Notes under the pieces: generated by a model
The model's database searches: none
Told to the model about the DNA's origin: nothing
What the model saw: only the letters and a program-made list of their open reading frames with translations
Position numbers and translations under genes: made by a program
DNA from: Candidatus Nitricoxidireducens bremensis
GTDB taxonomy: Bacteria > Pseudomonadota > Gammaproteobacteria > Burkholderiales > Rhodocyclaceae
NCBI GenBank assembly: GCA_030247725.1
Contig: JAOTRT010000008.1
Span: 1-64,000, forward strand
Reading direction: 5' to 3'
Length of the DNA stretch: 64,000 nucleotides
In this document: in pieces, positions 41,422-49,951 of the stretch
How the letters are laid out: the number at the start of each line of letters is the position of its first letter
How positions within the stretch are numbered: position 1 is the first letter of the stretch

Positions 41422-42776
41422 GCGGTCGCGTTCCTGCCGCCGCTCCTTCCAAGCGAACGAAAAAGACGAAGCCCCCGACCGTCGGCTTCGTTTCCCTCGG
41501 CTGCCCCAAGGCCACCGTCGATGCCGAGCACATCCTGACGCGCCTGCGCGCCGAGGGCTATGAGATCTCCGGTACCTACGCCGGGGCCGACCTCGTCGTC
41601 GTCAATACCTGCGGCTTCATCGACGCCGCCGTCGCCGAATCCCTCGACGCCATCGGCGAGGCCCTGGCCGAGAACGGCAAGGTCATTGTCACCGGCTGCC
41701 TCGGCGCCAAGGGCGACATCGTGCGCGAGACCCATCCCAAGGTACTCGCCGTCACCGGGCCCCACGCCGCCCAGGAAGTCATGGAGGCGGTGCATGCCCA
41801 CCTGCCGCCCCTGCACGATCCCTTCGTGGACCTGGTGCCGGAGCAGGGCATCCGCCTGACGCCGCAGCATTACGCCTATCTGAAGATTTCCGAGGGTTGC
41901 AACCACCGCTGCAGCTTCTGCATCATCCCGGCCCTGCGCGGCGACCTGGTCAGCCGGCCCGTCGGCGAGATCATGCAGGAGGCCGAGGCCCTGGTGCGTT
42001 CCGGCGTGAAGGAACTGCTGGTGATCTCCCAGGACACCAGCGCCTACGGCGTGGACGTCAAGTACCGCACCGGCTTCTGGGAAGGCCGGCCGCTGAAGAC
42101 GCGGCTCTACGACCTCTGCAAGGCCCTGGGCGAGTTGGACGTCTGGGTGCGCCTGCACTATGTCTATCCCTACCCAAACGTGGACGACCTGCTGCCGCTG
42201 ATGGCGGAAGGCAAGGTCCTGCCTTACCTGGATGCCCCCTTCCAGCACGCCAGTTCCCGCATCCTCAAGCTCATGAAGCGCCCGGCCTCCGCCGAGAAGG
42301 TGCTTGAACGCATCGCCGCCTGGCGCCAGGTGGTGCCGGACCTGGCGATCCGCTCCACCTTCATCACCGGCTTCCCCGGCGAGACCGAGGCCGAGTTCAA
42401 CGAGTTGCTGGATTTCCTCGACGAGGCCCAGCTCGACCGCGTCGGCGCCTTCGCCTATTCGCCGGTCGAGGGTGCCGCCGCCAACGAACTGCCCGGCGCC
42501 CTGCCCGAGGAGGTGCGCGAGGAGCGCCGCATGCGCCTCATGCAGCACCAGGAGGACATCAGCACCCAGCGCCTGGAGGCCAAGATCGGCCGTTCCATCA
42601 CGGTACTGGTGGACGATGTGGACGAGGAAGGTGCCATCGCCCGATCGAGCGCGGATGCGCCCGAGATCGACGGCCTCGTCTATATCACCGACGGCGACGA
42701 TCTGGAGGTCGGCGATTTCGTCCAGGTGACGGTGACGGACTGCGACGTGCACGATCTTTACGCCAAGCTCGCATGA
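41418..42776 (+). CDS. rimO: Ribosomal protein S12 methylthiotransferase
   Basis: Radical-SAM enzyme adding a methylthio group to Asp89 of ribosomal protein S12. The 452-residue protein has the N-terminal UPF0004 domain with cysteines in [19 protein letters not shown] and GCLGAKG, the radical-SAM CxxxCxxC in [15 protein letters not shown], and a C-terminal TRAM domain. ATG overlaps the phaR stop (ATGA). The [17 protein letters not shown] segment distinguishes RimO from MiaB. Confidence 0.95.
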   Translation: MSGRVPAAAPSKRTKKTKPPTVGFVSLGCPKATVDAEHILTRLRAEGYEISGTYAGADLVVVNTCGFIDAAVAESLDAIGEALAENGKVIVTGCLGAKGDIVRETHPKVLAVTGPHAAQEVMEAVHAHLPPLHDPFVDLVPEQGIRLTPQHYAYLKISEGCNHRCSFCIIPALRGDLVSRPVGEIMQEAEALVRSGVKELLVISQDTSAYGVDVKYRTGFWEGRPLKTRLYDLCKALGELDVWVRLHYVYPYPNVDDLLPLMAEGKVLPYLDAPFQHASSRILKLMKRPASAEKVLERIAAWRQVVPDLAIRSTFITGFPGETEAEFNELLDFLDEAQLDRVGAFAYSPVEGAAANELPGALPEEVREERRMRLMQHQEDISTQRLEAKIGRSITVLVDDVDEEGAIARSSADAPEIDGLVYITDGDDLEVGDFVQVTVTDCDVHDLYAKLA

Positions 42777-43639
42777 GCCCGGCCGGCCGCCGCATCGGCC
42801 TTGTGCTGGGTTCCGGCTCGGCCCGCGGTTGGGCTCACATCGGCGTCATCCGCGGTCTGGCCGACATGGGCGTGGTGCCCGACCTGGTCTGCGGCTGCTC
42901 CATCGGCGCCCTTGTCGGCGCAGCCTATGCCGAGGGCGGTCTCGACGGCTTCGAGGACTGGGTGCGCTCCCTCGGCTGGCAGGACGTGCTCGGCCTGGTG
43001 GACGTGAGCCTCGGCGGCGGCCTCATCAAGGGCGACAAGCTGATGGCTTTCTTCGAGCAGCATTTCGTCGACCGCAATTTCGACGCCCTGCCCTTACCCT
43101 TTGCCTGCGTTGCCACCGACCTGGCGAACGGCCGCGAGGTGTGGCTGCGCGAGGGTTCCGTGGCGGCCGCCGTGCGCGCCTCCATCGCCCTGCCGGGTCT
43201 GTTTGCGCCGGTGCGCCGCGATGGCCGGCTGCTGGTGGATGGCGGCCTGGTGAATCCCGTACCCGTCTCCCTTGCCCGCGCCCTGGGCGCCGATGTAGTG
43301 GTGGCGGTGGACCTGGGTTCCGACATCGTCGGCAGCGCCCTGCCCAAGGCGGCGCAGAGCGACGCGCCCGGCTGGGGCCGGCGCCTGCTGGACAGCCTGG
43401 GTTTCGGCGGCGGCGACGAGCTGCCGCCCCTGCCGAGCGTTCTGACGACAAGCATCCATATCATGCAGACGCGCATCGCCCGTAGCCGCCTCGCCGGCGA
43501 GCCGGCCGACGTGTTGCTGGCACCGCGTCTCGCACAGCTCGGCTTGATGGATTACCATCGCGCCGCAGAGGCCATCGCCGAGGGCCGCGCCGTCGTCGAG
43601 CGCATGCGTCCCGCCATCGAATACGCCCTTTCCCAATGA
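42773..43639 (+). CDS. Patatin-like phospholipase domain protein (RssA type)
   Basis: 288-residue putative serine hydrolase. Oxyanion loop [12 protein letters not shown], nucleophile elbow GCSIGALVG, and the aspartate of the catalytic dyad in [11 protein letters not shown] are all present. This is the small bacterial patatin group that includes RssA; the substrate is unknown. It overlaps rimO (ATGA) and the next gene (ATGA), so it is part of one translated run. Confidence 0.9.
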   Translation: MSPAGRRIGLVLGSGSARGWAHIGVIRGLADMGVVPDLVCGCSIGALVGAAYAEGGLDGFEDWVRSLGWQDVLGLVDVSLGGGLIKGDKLMAFFEQHFVDRNFDALPLPFACVATDLANGREVWLREGSVAAAVRASIALPGLFAPVRRDGRLLVDGGLVNPVPVSLARALGADVVVAVDLGSDIVGSALPKAAQSDAPGWGRRLLDSLGFGGGDELPPLPSVLTTSIHIMQTRIARSRLAGEPADVLLAPRLAQLGLMDYHRAAEAIAEGRAVVERMRPAIEYALSQ

Positions 43640-45036
43640 ATGCCTTGATCGAATCCCTGCGGGCCGTCGTCGGCCCGGCCCACGTGCTGACCGAGTCCGC
43701 CGATCTGGTGCCCTATTGCGCCGACTGGCGCGGCCGTTACCGCGGCGAGGCCGTCTGCGTCGTCCGTCCCGCCACGACGGCGGAAACCGCCGAGGTGGTC
43801 CGGCTATGCGCCGCCGCCGGGACGGCGGTGGTGCCCCAGGGGGGCAATACGGGCCTCTGCGGCGGCGCCACGCCTCGCGGCGGCGAAGTGATCGTCAGCC
43901 TAGCGCGCCTGAACCGGGTGCGCGCCGTCGATGCGGACAACAACGCCATCACCGTTGAGGCCGGCTGCACCCTGCTGCAGGTGCAGGAGGCGGCGGCAGC
44001 GGCGGAACGCCTGTTCCCCCTGTCCCTGGCCGCCGAGGGAACGGCCACCATCGGCGGCAATCTGTCGACCAACGCCGGTGGCGTCCAGGTGCTGCGCTAC
44101 GGTAACGCCCGCGAGCTGACCCTCGGCCTGGAAGTTGTGCTGCCCGACGGCCGCATCTGGAACGGTCTGCGCGCCCTGCGCAAGGACAACACCGGCTACG
44201 ACCTCAAGCACCTGTTCATCGGCGCCGAAGGCACGCTGGGCCTTGTCACGGCGGCCGTGCTCAAGCTGTTTCCGCTGCCGCGCGCCGCAGCCACCGCCTG
44301 GGCGGTGGTACGCGAGCCGGCGGCGGCGGTTGCCCTGCTCGGCCGCTTGCGTGCCGCTGCGGGCGACCGGGTCACGGCCTTCGAGATCGTCGGGCGGCCG
44401 GCGCTGGACCTGGTGTTGCGCCACATTCCGAACGCCCGCGATCCCCTGCCGGGCGGGCATGCCTGGCAGGTGCTGATCGAACTGACCGATGCCCTGGCCG
44501 GCAGCGATCTCGAAGGGGTGCTGGAATCCGTCCTCGGCGAAGCCATCGAGGCCGGCGACGTGGCGGACGTGGCCATCGCCCGCAGCGAAGCCCAGGTGAG
44601 CGAGCTATGGCGCCTGCGCGAGAACGTGGCGGAAGCCCAGAAGCACGAAGGCCTCGCCATCAAGCACGACGTTTCCGTGCCGGTGTCGCGCATTGCCGAG
44701 TTCATCGCCCGCGCCGACGCCGCCCTGGCGCAGGCCTTTCCCGGCGTGCGCATCGTCTGCTTCGGCCACATCGGCGACGGCAACCTCCACTACAACCAGT
44801 CCCAGACCGCGGCTGTCGCCAACGCGGCCTTCCTGGCGGCGACGCCCGAGGTCAACCGCATCGTGCACGACCTGGTGCACGAACTGGGCGGCTCCATTTC
44901 GGCGGAGCACGGCCTCGGCCAGCTCAAGCGGGACGAGGTGCTGCGCTACAAGGATGCCGTGGAAATGGACCTCATGCGCGCCGTCAAGCGGGCCATCGAT
45001 CCGGCCGGTTTGATGAACCCCGGCAAGGTGCTTTAG
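43636..45036 (+). CDS. FAD-linked oxidase, D-2-hydroxyacid dehydrogenase type
   Basis: 466-residue flavoenzyme of the GlcD / D-2-hydroxyglutarate dehydrogenase family. The FAD-binding PCMH domain shows VVPQGGNTGLCGGATP and GTATIGGNLSTNAGGVQVLRYG; the C-terminal cap has metal-binding histidines in FGHIGDGNLHYN and GGSISAEHGLG, followed by DPAGLMNPGKVL. It probably oxidises a D-2-hydroxy acid such as glycolate, D-lactate or D-2-hydroxyglutarate. No glcE or glcF follows, which argues against a glycolate oxidase complex. Confidence 0.9.
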   Translation: MNALIESLRAVVGPAHVLTESADLVPYCADWRGRYRGEAVCVVRPATTAETAEVVRLCAAAGTAVVPQGGNTGLCGGATPRGGEVIVSLARLNRVRAVDADNNAITVEAGCTLLQVQEAAAAAERLFPLSLAAEGTATIGGNLSTNAGGVQVLRYGNARELTLGLEVVLPDGRIWNGLRALRKDNTGYDLKHLFIGAEGTLGLVTAAVLKLFPLPRAAATAWAVVREPAAAVALLGRLRAAAGDRVTAFEIVGRPALDLVLRHIPNARDPLPGGHAWQVLIELTDALAGSDLEGVLESVLGEAIEAGDVADVAIARSEAQVSELWRLRENVAEAQKHEGLAIKHDVSVPVSRIAEFIARADAALAQAFPGVRIVCFGHIGDGNLHYNQSQTAAVANAAFLAATPEVNRIVHDLVHELGGSISAEHGLGQLKRDEVLRYKDAVEMDLMRAVKRAIDPAGLMNPGKVL

Positions 45037-45064
45037 GGCATCGATAAAAAAATCGCCGCAGGTG

Positions 45065-45093
45065 TTTACATGGCGCCGCAGCATCCCTATAAT
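45065..45093 (+). promoter_or_regulatory. tRNA-Ala/tRNA-Glu promoter
   Basis: TTTACA (45065-45070) and perfect TATAAT (45088-45093) with a 17-base spacer; start about 45100, 7 bases before the tRNA-Ala 5' end. Confidence 0.85.
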
Positions 45094-45106
45094 GCGCGCT
45101 CCTTTC

Positions 45107-45182
<76 letters not shown>

Positions 45183-45189
45183 AGGAAAT

Positions 45190-45265
45190 GTCCCTATCGT
45201 CTAGAGGCCTAGGACAATACCCTTTCACGGTATGAACCGGGGTTCGAATCCCCGTGGGGACGCCA
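45190..45265 (+). tRNA. tRNA-Glu (anticodon TTC)
   Basis: 76 bases with encoded CCA, 7 bases after tRNA-Ala and presumably co-transcribed. Anticodon stem ATACC/GGTAT surrounds CTTTCAC; T-loop TTCGAATC. Confidence 0.96.
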
Positions 45266-45278
45266 GGATTCGAAGCAG

Positions 45279-45311
45279 AAAGCCGACTCTCGCGAGTCGG
45301 CTTTTTCTTTT
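45279..45311 (+). terminator. Terminator of the tRNA-Ala/tRNA-Glu unit
   Basis: 11-bp perfect stem (45279-45289 with 45294-45304), TCGC loop and a T-rich tail. Placed between convergent units, it may also serve the DUF3301 gene on the other strand. Confidence 0.9.
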
Positions 45312-45322
45312 TCAGCTTCGGC

Positions 45323-45655
45323 TCAGTGCAGCGTGCGGTCGTCCGGTACCAGCCGCAGGCCTACGTTGATGACCGTGACGCGATGGCCGAGGAGGATCAC
45401 GCTGCCGCGGCGACGGTTGTCTCCCGTGTCGCTGTATTCGAAGGCGTAGGTTCGCTGCAGCACGAGCTGGCCGTCGCCGTTGCGGGCGGCTTTCAGGCCG
45501 GCGATGGCGACGGTGTCGTCGAGGAGTTGCAGCCCCTCCTGTTCGCAGGCTTCGCGGGCGGCTGCCATGCCGGCGTCCCGCGCCTTGAGGCTGTCGAGCC
45601 AGAGCCAGGCGGCGGCTGCGAGAATCAGAAAGCCGAGAATTTCAAGGGTTGGCAT
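45323..45655 (-). CDS. DUF3301 membrane-anchored protein
   Basis: A 110-residue protein with one N-terminal transmembrane helix ([17 protein letters not shown]) and the DUF3301 pattern of [30 protein letters not shown] followed by [17 protein letters not shown]. Function unknown; the family is common in beta- and gamma-proteobacteria. Upstream in-frame sequence on the minus strand is chemoreceptor DNA and not part of it. Convergent with the tRNA unit. Confidence 0.85.
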   Translation of the reverse strand: MPTLEILGFLILAAAAWLWLDSLKARDAGMAAAREACEQEGLQLLDDTVAIAGLKAARNGDGQLVLQRTYAFEYSDTGDNRRRGSVILLGHRVTVINVGLRLVPDDRTLH

Positions 45656-45757
45656 GGCGGCGAATCGAAGATGGTTCAGGGCAGGGCGTCGAAAGGCAGC
45701 CCCCGTGATGTCGAGTTCGCTACTATACGGCTTTGGCCTGCCCCGGAGCCCGGCACC

Positions 45758-47446
45758 ATGACCATCCGATCCCGTCTGTTCAGCCTCGTGATCATTTTCC
45801 TGGTGGGAATCTTGATCGTTTCGGCGCTTTCCCTGCTGGCGGAGCGCGCATCGCTGCTGGAGGACCGCAAGGTCAAGACGCGGCAGCTCGTGGAGGTTGC
45901 CCACGGTGCCATCGCCAGCTACGAGCAGATGGCGCGCGAAGGCCGCCTATCCGTCGAGGACGCCCAGAAGGCCGCCATCGCCGTGGTGCGCGGCATGCGC
46001 TACGACAATGTCGAGTATTTCTGGATCAACGACCTCGGCAAGCCGGTGCCGAAGATGATCATGCACCCGACCGTGCCGGCCCTCGACGGCACGGTGCTGG
46101 ATGCCGAACGTTTCAACAAGGCAACTTCCGCCCAGGAGGGCATCGACGGCAAGACGCTTGCCCTGGACCGCAAGAACCTTTTCGTCGCCTTCAATGACGT
46201 GGTGGACAAGGCGGGCCACGGCTACGTCGAATATCTCTGGCCGAAGCCGAAGTCCGGCGGCGGCGTGACGGAGCAGCTGTTTCCCAAGCTGTCCTACGTC
46301 AAGGGCTTTGCACCCTGGGGCTGGGTGGTCGGGTCCGGCATCTACATCGACGATGTCAGCGATATCTTCTGGCAGCGCGTCGCCTCGACGGCGGCGATCC
46401 TGGCGGGAATCTGCGCCGTCATCGGCGGCATCCTGCTGGTGCTGATCCGCAGCATTACGCACCCGCTTTCCGACCTGGTCGGCGCCATGCATGCGACCCA
46501 GGCGGACAACGATCTGACGCGCCGCGTGAATATCCACCGCGACGACGAGATCGGCGAGATCGCCAAGGTGTTCAACGTCCTCATGGAAAACCTCCAGACC
46601 ATCATCCGCGAGGTCCGGGGCAGCGCCGACGCCCTGTTATCGACGGTGAACGACCTGACGAGCGTCACCTCGGGCGCGGCCGAGAACTCCCAGCGCCAGG
46701 GGGAGGGGGCCTACTCCATGGCGACCCAGGTGGAAATCATGACCTACAACCTGGAGAACGTGGCGAGCCAGGCGGAGAACGTGCGCTCGGTCTCGACCCA
46801 ATCGCGGGAGCTGTCGGTCCTCGGCGGCGAGGTGATCCTCAGCGCCGCCAAGGAGATGGACAAGATCACCGAATCCGTCAGCGAGTCCTCCACCATCATC
46901 CAGGACCTGGGCCAGCAGTCCGACCAGATCTCCAGCATCGTGAACGTCATCAAGGAGATCGCCGACCAGACCAACCTGCTGGCGCTGAATGCCGCCATCG
47001 AGGCGGCGCGGGCCGGCGAGCAGGGTCGCGGCTTCGCCGTCGTCGCCGACGAGGTGCGCAAACTGGCCGAGCGGACCAGCAACTCCACCCAGGAGATCAC
47101 GCTGATGATCGAGCGCATCCAGCAAGGTACGCGCCACGCCATCGGCAGCATGCAGACCGGCGTCACGCGGGTGGCCGAGGGTTCGGCCCTGGCGAACCGG
47201 GCCGGCGAGGCCATCACCGAGATCCAGTCGGGCATCGCCCAGGTGGTCCAGGAGGTCAATCAGATGCACGAGTTCCTCATGGAGCAGAGCGTCGCCAACA
47301 GCGAGAACGCCCACAAGGTGGAGGCCATTGCCCGCCTGACCGAAGACAACAGCCAGTCCTTCGCCAAGATCGCCGGCGACGTCCAGAACCTGGGCGAGCA
47401 GATCGCCGCCCTCAACAACGTGGTGCGGCGCTTCAAGGCGGCCTGA
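45758..47446 (+). CDS. Methyl-accepting chemotaxis protein
   Basis: 562-residue chemoreceptor: transmembrane helix 1 (about 8-28), a periplasmic single-Cache domain ([18 protein letters not shown] and [16 protein letters not shown], the sCache_2 pattern that binds small organic acids in several receptors), helix 2 ([18 protein letters not shown]), a HAMP domain and the signalling domain with the tip motif [25 protein letters not shown] split across the hairpin. No CheR/CheW-binding pentapeptide is visible at the C-terminus. Ligand unknown; the nearby dicarboxylate genes are not evidence. Confidence 0.93.
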   Translation: MTIRSRLFSLVIIFLVGILIVSALSLLAERASLLEDRKVKTRQLVEVAHGAIASYEQMAREGRLSVEDAQKAAIAVVRGMRYDNVEYFWINDLGKPVPKMIMHPTVPALDGTVLDAERFNKATSAQEGIDGKTLALDRKNLFVAFNDVVDKAGHGYVEYLWPKPKSGGGVTEQLFPKLSYVKGFAPWGWVVGSGIYIDDVSDIFWQRVASTAAILAGICAVIGGILLVLIRSITHPLSDLVGAMHATQADNDLTRRVNIHRDDEIGEIAKVFNVLMENLQTIIREVRGSADALLSTVNDLTSVTSGAAENSQRQGEGAYSMATQVEIMTYNLENVASQAENVRSVSTQSRELSVLGGEVILSAAKEMDKITESVSESSTIIQDLGQQSDQISSIVNVIKEIADQTNLLALNAAIEAARAGEQGRGFAVVADEVRKLAERTSNSTQEITLMIERIQQGTRHAIGSMQTGVTRVAEGSALANRAGEAITEIQSGIAQVVQEVNQMHEFLMEQSVANSENAHKVEAIARLTEDNSQSFAKIAGDVQNLGEQIAALNNVVRRFKAA

Positions 47447-47476
47447 CGGCGGCGGATGGATTTTCTTCGGCGCGGC

Positions 47477-47504
47477 TTGCAAATCGGTCGGAAGCCGTTA
47501 TAAT
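47477..47504 (+). promoter_or_regulatory. tRNA-Asp promoter
   Basis: TTGCAA (47477-47482) and perfect TATAAT (47499-47504) with a 16-base spacer; start near 47511. Confidence 0.75.
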
Positions 47505-47546
47505 GCGCGCCTCCTGTCGCTCGGATGCAAGCCGTGCAGCAGGCAA

Positions 47547-47623
47547 GGAGTGGTAGTTCAGTTGGTTAGAATACCGGCCTGTCACGCCGGGGGTCGCGGG
47601 TTCGAGTCCCGTCCACTCCGCCA
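47547..47623 (+). tRNA. tRNA-Asp (anticodon GTC), island attachment site
   Basis: 77 bases with encoded CCA. Acceptor GGAGTGG pairs with CCACTCC; anticodon loop CTGTCAC gives GTC. The last 17 bases of the gene and the next base are duplicated at 62503-62520, so the gene is the integration site and is kept whole at the left end of the island. Confidence 0.96.
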
Positions 47624-47624
47624 A
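47607..47624 (+). repeat. Left attachment repeat (attL core)
   Basis: TCCCGTCCACTCCGCCAA, identical to 62503-62520 and lying at the tRNA-Asp 3' end, the usual strand-exchange region for tRNA-targeting integrases. Confidence 0.9.
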
Positions 47625-47687
47625 TAACACCTCGGAAGCCGCATGGCTTCTGGCACAAGGGGTCGCCGAGATGTCGGCGTTTCCCTG

Positions 47688-47710
47688 TGGTGTTACAAAG
47701 TGGTGTCACA
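47688..47710 (+). repeat. Putative integrase arm-type sites, left
   Basis: Two copies of TGGTGTYACA (47688-47697 and 47701-47710) start 13 bases apart. The same pair with the same spacing occurs at 62417-62439 near the right end. Confidence 0.65.
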
Positions 47711-47753
47711 GCAGTGATACCCGCAGCATTTTCCAACTCTTGGAGATGCTGCC

Positions 47754-48995
47754 ATGTCTTACCTTTCCCACCACCACGGTTCGTACTGGTTCCAGTTGCG
47801 CGTCCCCACGCCGCTCGTACCGCGCTACAGCCAGTTCGTCCGCATCAACCTGCAAACGCAGGATCGTGCCGTTGCCCAGCACCAGGCGTATCAGCTGGCA
47901 GGCCAATGGCTTGCCCGCTTTCATGCCGAGCGCCTCGGTGCGGTGCCCCTGCCGCCGGCGAATGACCTGCAGCTTGCACCGGTCGCTGCCGAACCGGTCG
48001 TCGCTCCCGCACCAGTCGCTGCTACATCCACCGGTGGATGTAGCTACGACGACCTCTACGCGGCCTGGAAGCGGCTCGATCCGGATCGTGACCCCACCAT
48101 CCTGCGTGAAATGCGCTCGATGGCCAACCTGCTCAAGACCTTCACCGGCCAGTCGCCAGACGCACTGCAGCGAGCCGATGTCGCGCGTTTGCGCGATCAC
48201 TTGGGCCGGCAGAAACTTACCCGTGGCACGGTCGCCAAGAAGATCGGCTTCGTTTCCACGTTGTTGCAGGCTGGCTACGACGCCGGCTTGTTGCCGGGCA
48301 ATGTCGCCCGTGGCTTGCGCGTACCCAAGACGCAGGTGGAAACGCTGGTGCGTCGGGGATTCTCCGCTGAAGAGCTTCAGCGGCTGGTGACATCCCCCAT
48401 CTACACGCGGCGCGACCGTCCGGAAGGGGGACGAGGAGAGGCTGCAGCGTGGCTGCCGCTCATTGCCCTGGCCACCGGCGCGCGCTTGGAGGAAATCGCG
48501 CAATTGCGTTGCGAAGACATCATCGTCGATCCGACCCATGGACCGTTGATGCGCATTACCGACGAGGGCTCGGGGCAGCGTCTGAAGACGGAAAGCTCCC
48601 GCCGCATGGTGCCGATTCATCCGCAACTGATCGGCGCCGGCCTGCTGCATTACGCCGACGTGGTTCGGGAAAAGGGACACCAGTGGCTATTCCCCGAGCT
48701 GGACCCCGATCACGACGGACGTCGCGGCGCAAACTTCGGCAAGTGGTTTCAGCGCTTTCTGCGTGCACCCAACGGCCTGAAGATCACGGATCCGGAGGTT
48801 GTCTTCCATTCGTTCCGCCATACCTTCAAGACATTGTGTCGCGCGGCGCGTATCGATGAGGAAATTCATGATGCGCTCACCGGCCATGCGGCCACGTCCG
48901 TCGGCCGCGGCTACGGCGAAGTGCCGCTCGAATGTCTGGTGCCGGCGATCCGCAGCATCGTGCTGCCCGTGAAATTTCCGGTCGTTCAGGAATGA
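47754..48995 (+). CDS. Island integrase (tyrosine recombinase)
   Basis: 413-residue phage-type integrase expected to catalyse insertion at tRNA-Asp. The N-terminal part (residues 1-70) resembles the short DUF6538-like segment found in these integrases, followed by an Ala/Pro-rich linker, a core-binding domain (about 97-195) and a catalytic domain with R244 (TGARLEEIAQL), H352 and R355 (HSFRHTF), the GHA segment and nucleophile Y387 (GRGYGE), so the active site is complete. It starts 130 bases from the attachment repeat and reads inward. Its stop overlaps an ATG at 48992, but the following gene more likely starts at 49007. Confidence 0.92.
   Translation: MSYLSHHHGSYWFQLRVPTPLVPRYSQFVRINLQTQDRAVAQHQAYQLAGQWLARFHAERLGAVPLPPANDLQLAPVAAEPVVAPAPVAATSTGGCSYDDLYAAWKRLDPDRDPTILREMRSMANLLKTFTGQSPDALQRADVARLRDHLGRQKLTRGTVAKKIGFVSTLLQAGYDAGLLPGNVARGLRVPKTQVETLVRRGFSAEELQRLVTSPIYTRRDRPEGGRGEAAAWLPLIALATGARLEEIAQLRCEDIIVDPTHGPLMRITDEGSGQRLKTESSRRMVPIHPQLIGAGLLHYADVVREKGHQWLFPELDPDHDGRRGANFGKWFQRFLRAPNGLKITDPEVVFHSFRHTFKTLCRAARIDEEIHDALTGHAATSVGRGYGEVPLECLVPAIRSIVLPVKFPVVQE
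48021..48044. repeat. 24-bp perfect palindrome inside the integrase gene
   Basis: GCTACATCCACC (48021-48032) is followed at once by its exact reverse complement. It falls in the linker before the core-binding domain. Ten bases of the half-site (GGTGGATGTA) recur at 54550-54559 in front of the XRE-type regulator. Confidence 0.7.
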
Positions 48996-49006
48996 GGGGG
49001 ACGATC

Positions 49007-49951
49007 ATGCATACAGCCATCCCCTTCAACGCCCCGGAGTACGCACGCCGCATTCTCGAATGCAACGTGGCATCGTTCATTGAACTGGCGATCAAGGTGC
49101 CGACGCTCTGGGCAGACCTTCACGATCCCGTTCATCGCCGCAAAGTGGCCAGCCTGCTCGGCTGGCCACAGGAATTCGTTTCCGGACCCTATGAACAGGC
49201 CGCGCTGACCGACTTCGTTTCCGTCGCACTGAATTCGGGAGCGGGCAGCACGAACGAGCTCTGGTTCCTTCATCCCGGCGCCTGCGAGCACCTTCGCCGG
49301 TGTGGCCAGCTCAATCGCACCCTGGGCCTGCTGGGCTTTCTGCCGATCAAGGTCGAGTACCCTGACGACATCGACTTCTACCTTGCCCGCTGCGCGGAGG
49401 CCGGAACCTTCGAGATCTGGCGCGACATCGACCGTGACGGATTCGAGGCTGCCGTAGCTTTCGGGCTGGTTGAGGCGATCAGCGCGCAGGCGGCACACAT
49501 GCCGGCCGTTGGCTACGCTACAACCGGTGGCTATGTGATCGGCACACACCAGCTCATCGCTGCTCGATTACTGGAAATCGCGGGCGCGACGTTCTGCTGC
49601 CGCCGGATTCATTATGGGACGAAGCCAGTGTCCGGTCTGACACCCTGTCTCATCGACTTCGCCGTTGATGACCATGCGGTCGATGTCATCGTCAGCAGAC
49701 CGGCCGGCGTGTTCCGGGAAGCCGGACTCCCCGGACGACTGAATCGGGACTGGCGGGAGCGTGGCAAGCGAATAGTCGTGCTCGACGGTAGCGTGCTCCA
49801 GTTCAACGGCCTGATCGCCTACGTTGCGCATGCCCGGGTGGAGCTCGGCAAGGTCGGCGTCGTACCCGGCGACCTGAGTTTCGACCCCCGGCGCTGCCTC
49901 GTCGTCGAGGCACCCGGCCAGCCAGGAAGCAATGACGCGCGAGGCGGGTAG
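49007..49951 (+). CDS. Unrecognised island protein (314 residues)
   Basis: I recognise no domain. The protein is soluble-looking, 314 residues, with mixed composition and no signal peptide or membrane helix. It follows the integrase by 11 bases with a strong GAGGGGG site 7 bases before ATG 49007, so it is probably co-expressed with it. Its last 384 bases overlap the 3' part of the convergent recombinase gene. A role in integration or excision (for instance as a directionality factor) is possible from position alone. Confidence 0.65.
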   Translation: MHTAIPFNAPEYARRILECNVASFIELAIKVPTLWADLHDPVHRRKVASLLGWPQEFVSGPYEQAALTDFVSVALNSGAGSTNELWFLHPGACEHLRRCGQLNRTLGLLGFLPIKVEYPDDIDFYLARCAEAGTFEIWRDIDRDGFEAAVAFGLVEAISAQAAHMPAVGYATTGGYVIGTHQLIAARLLEIAGATFCCRRIHYGTKPVSGLTPCLIDFAVDDHAVDVIVSRPAGVFREAGLPGRLNRDWRERGKRIVVLDGSVLQFNGLIAYVAHARVELGKVGVVPGDLSFDPRRCLVVEAPGQPGSNDARGG

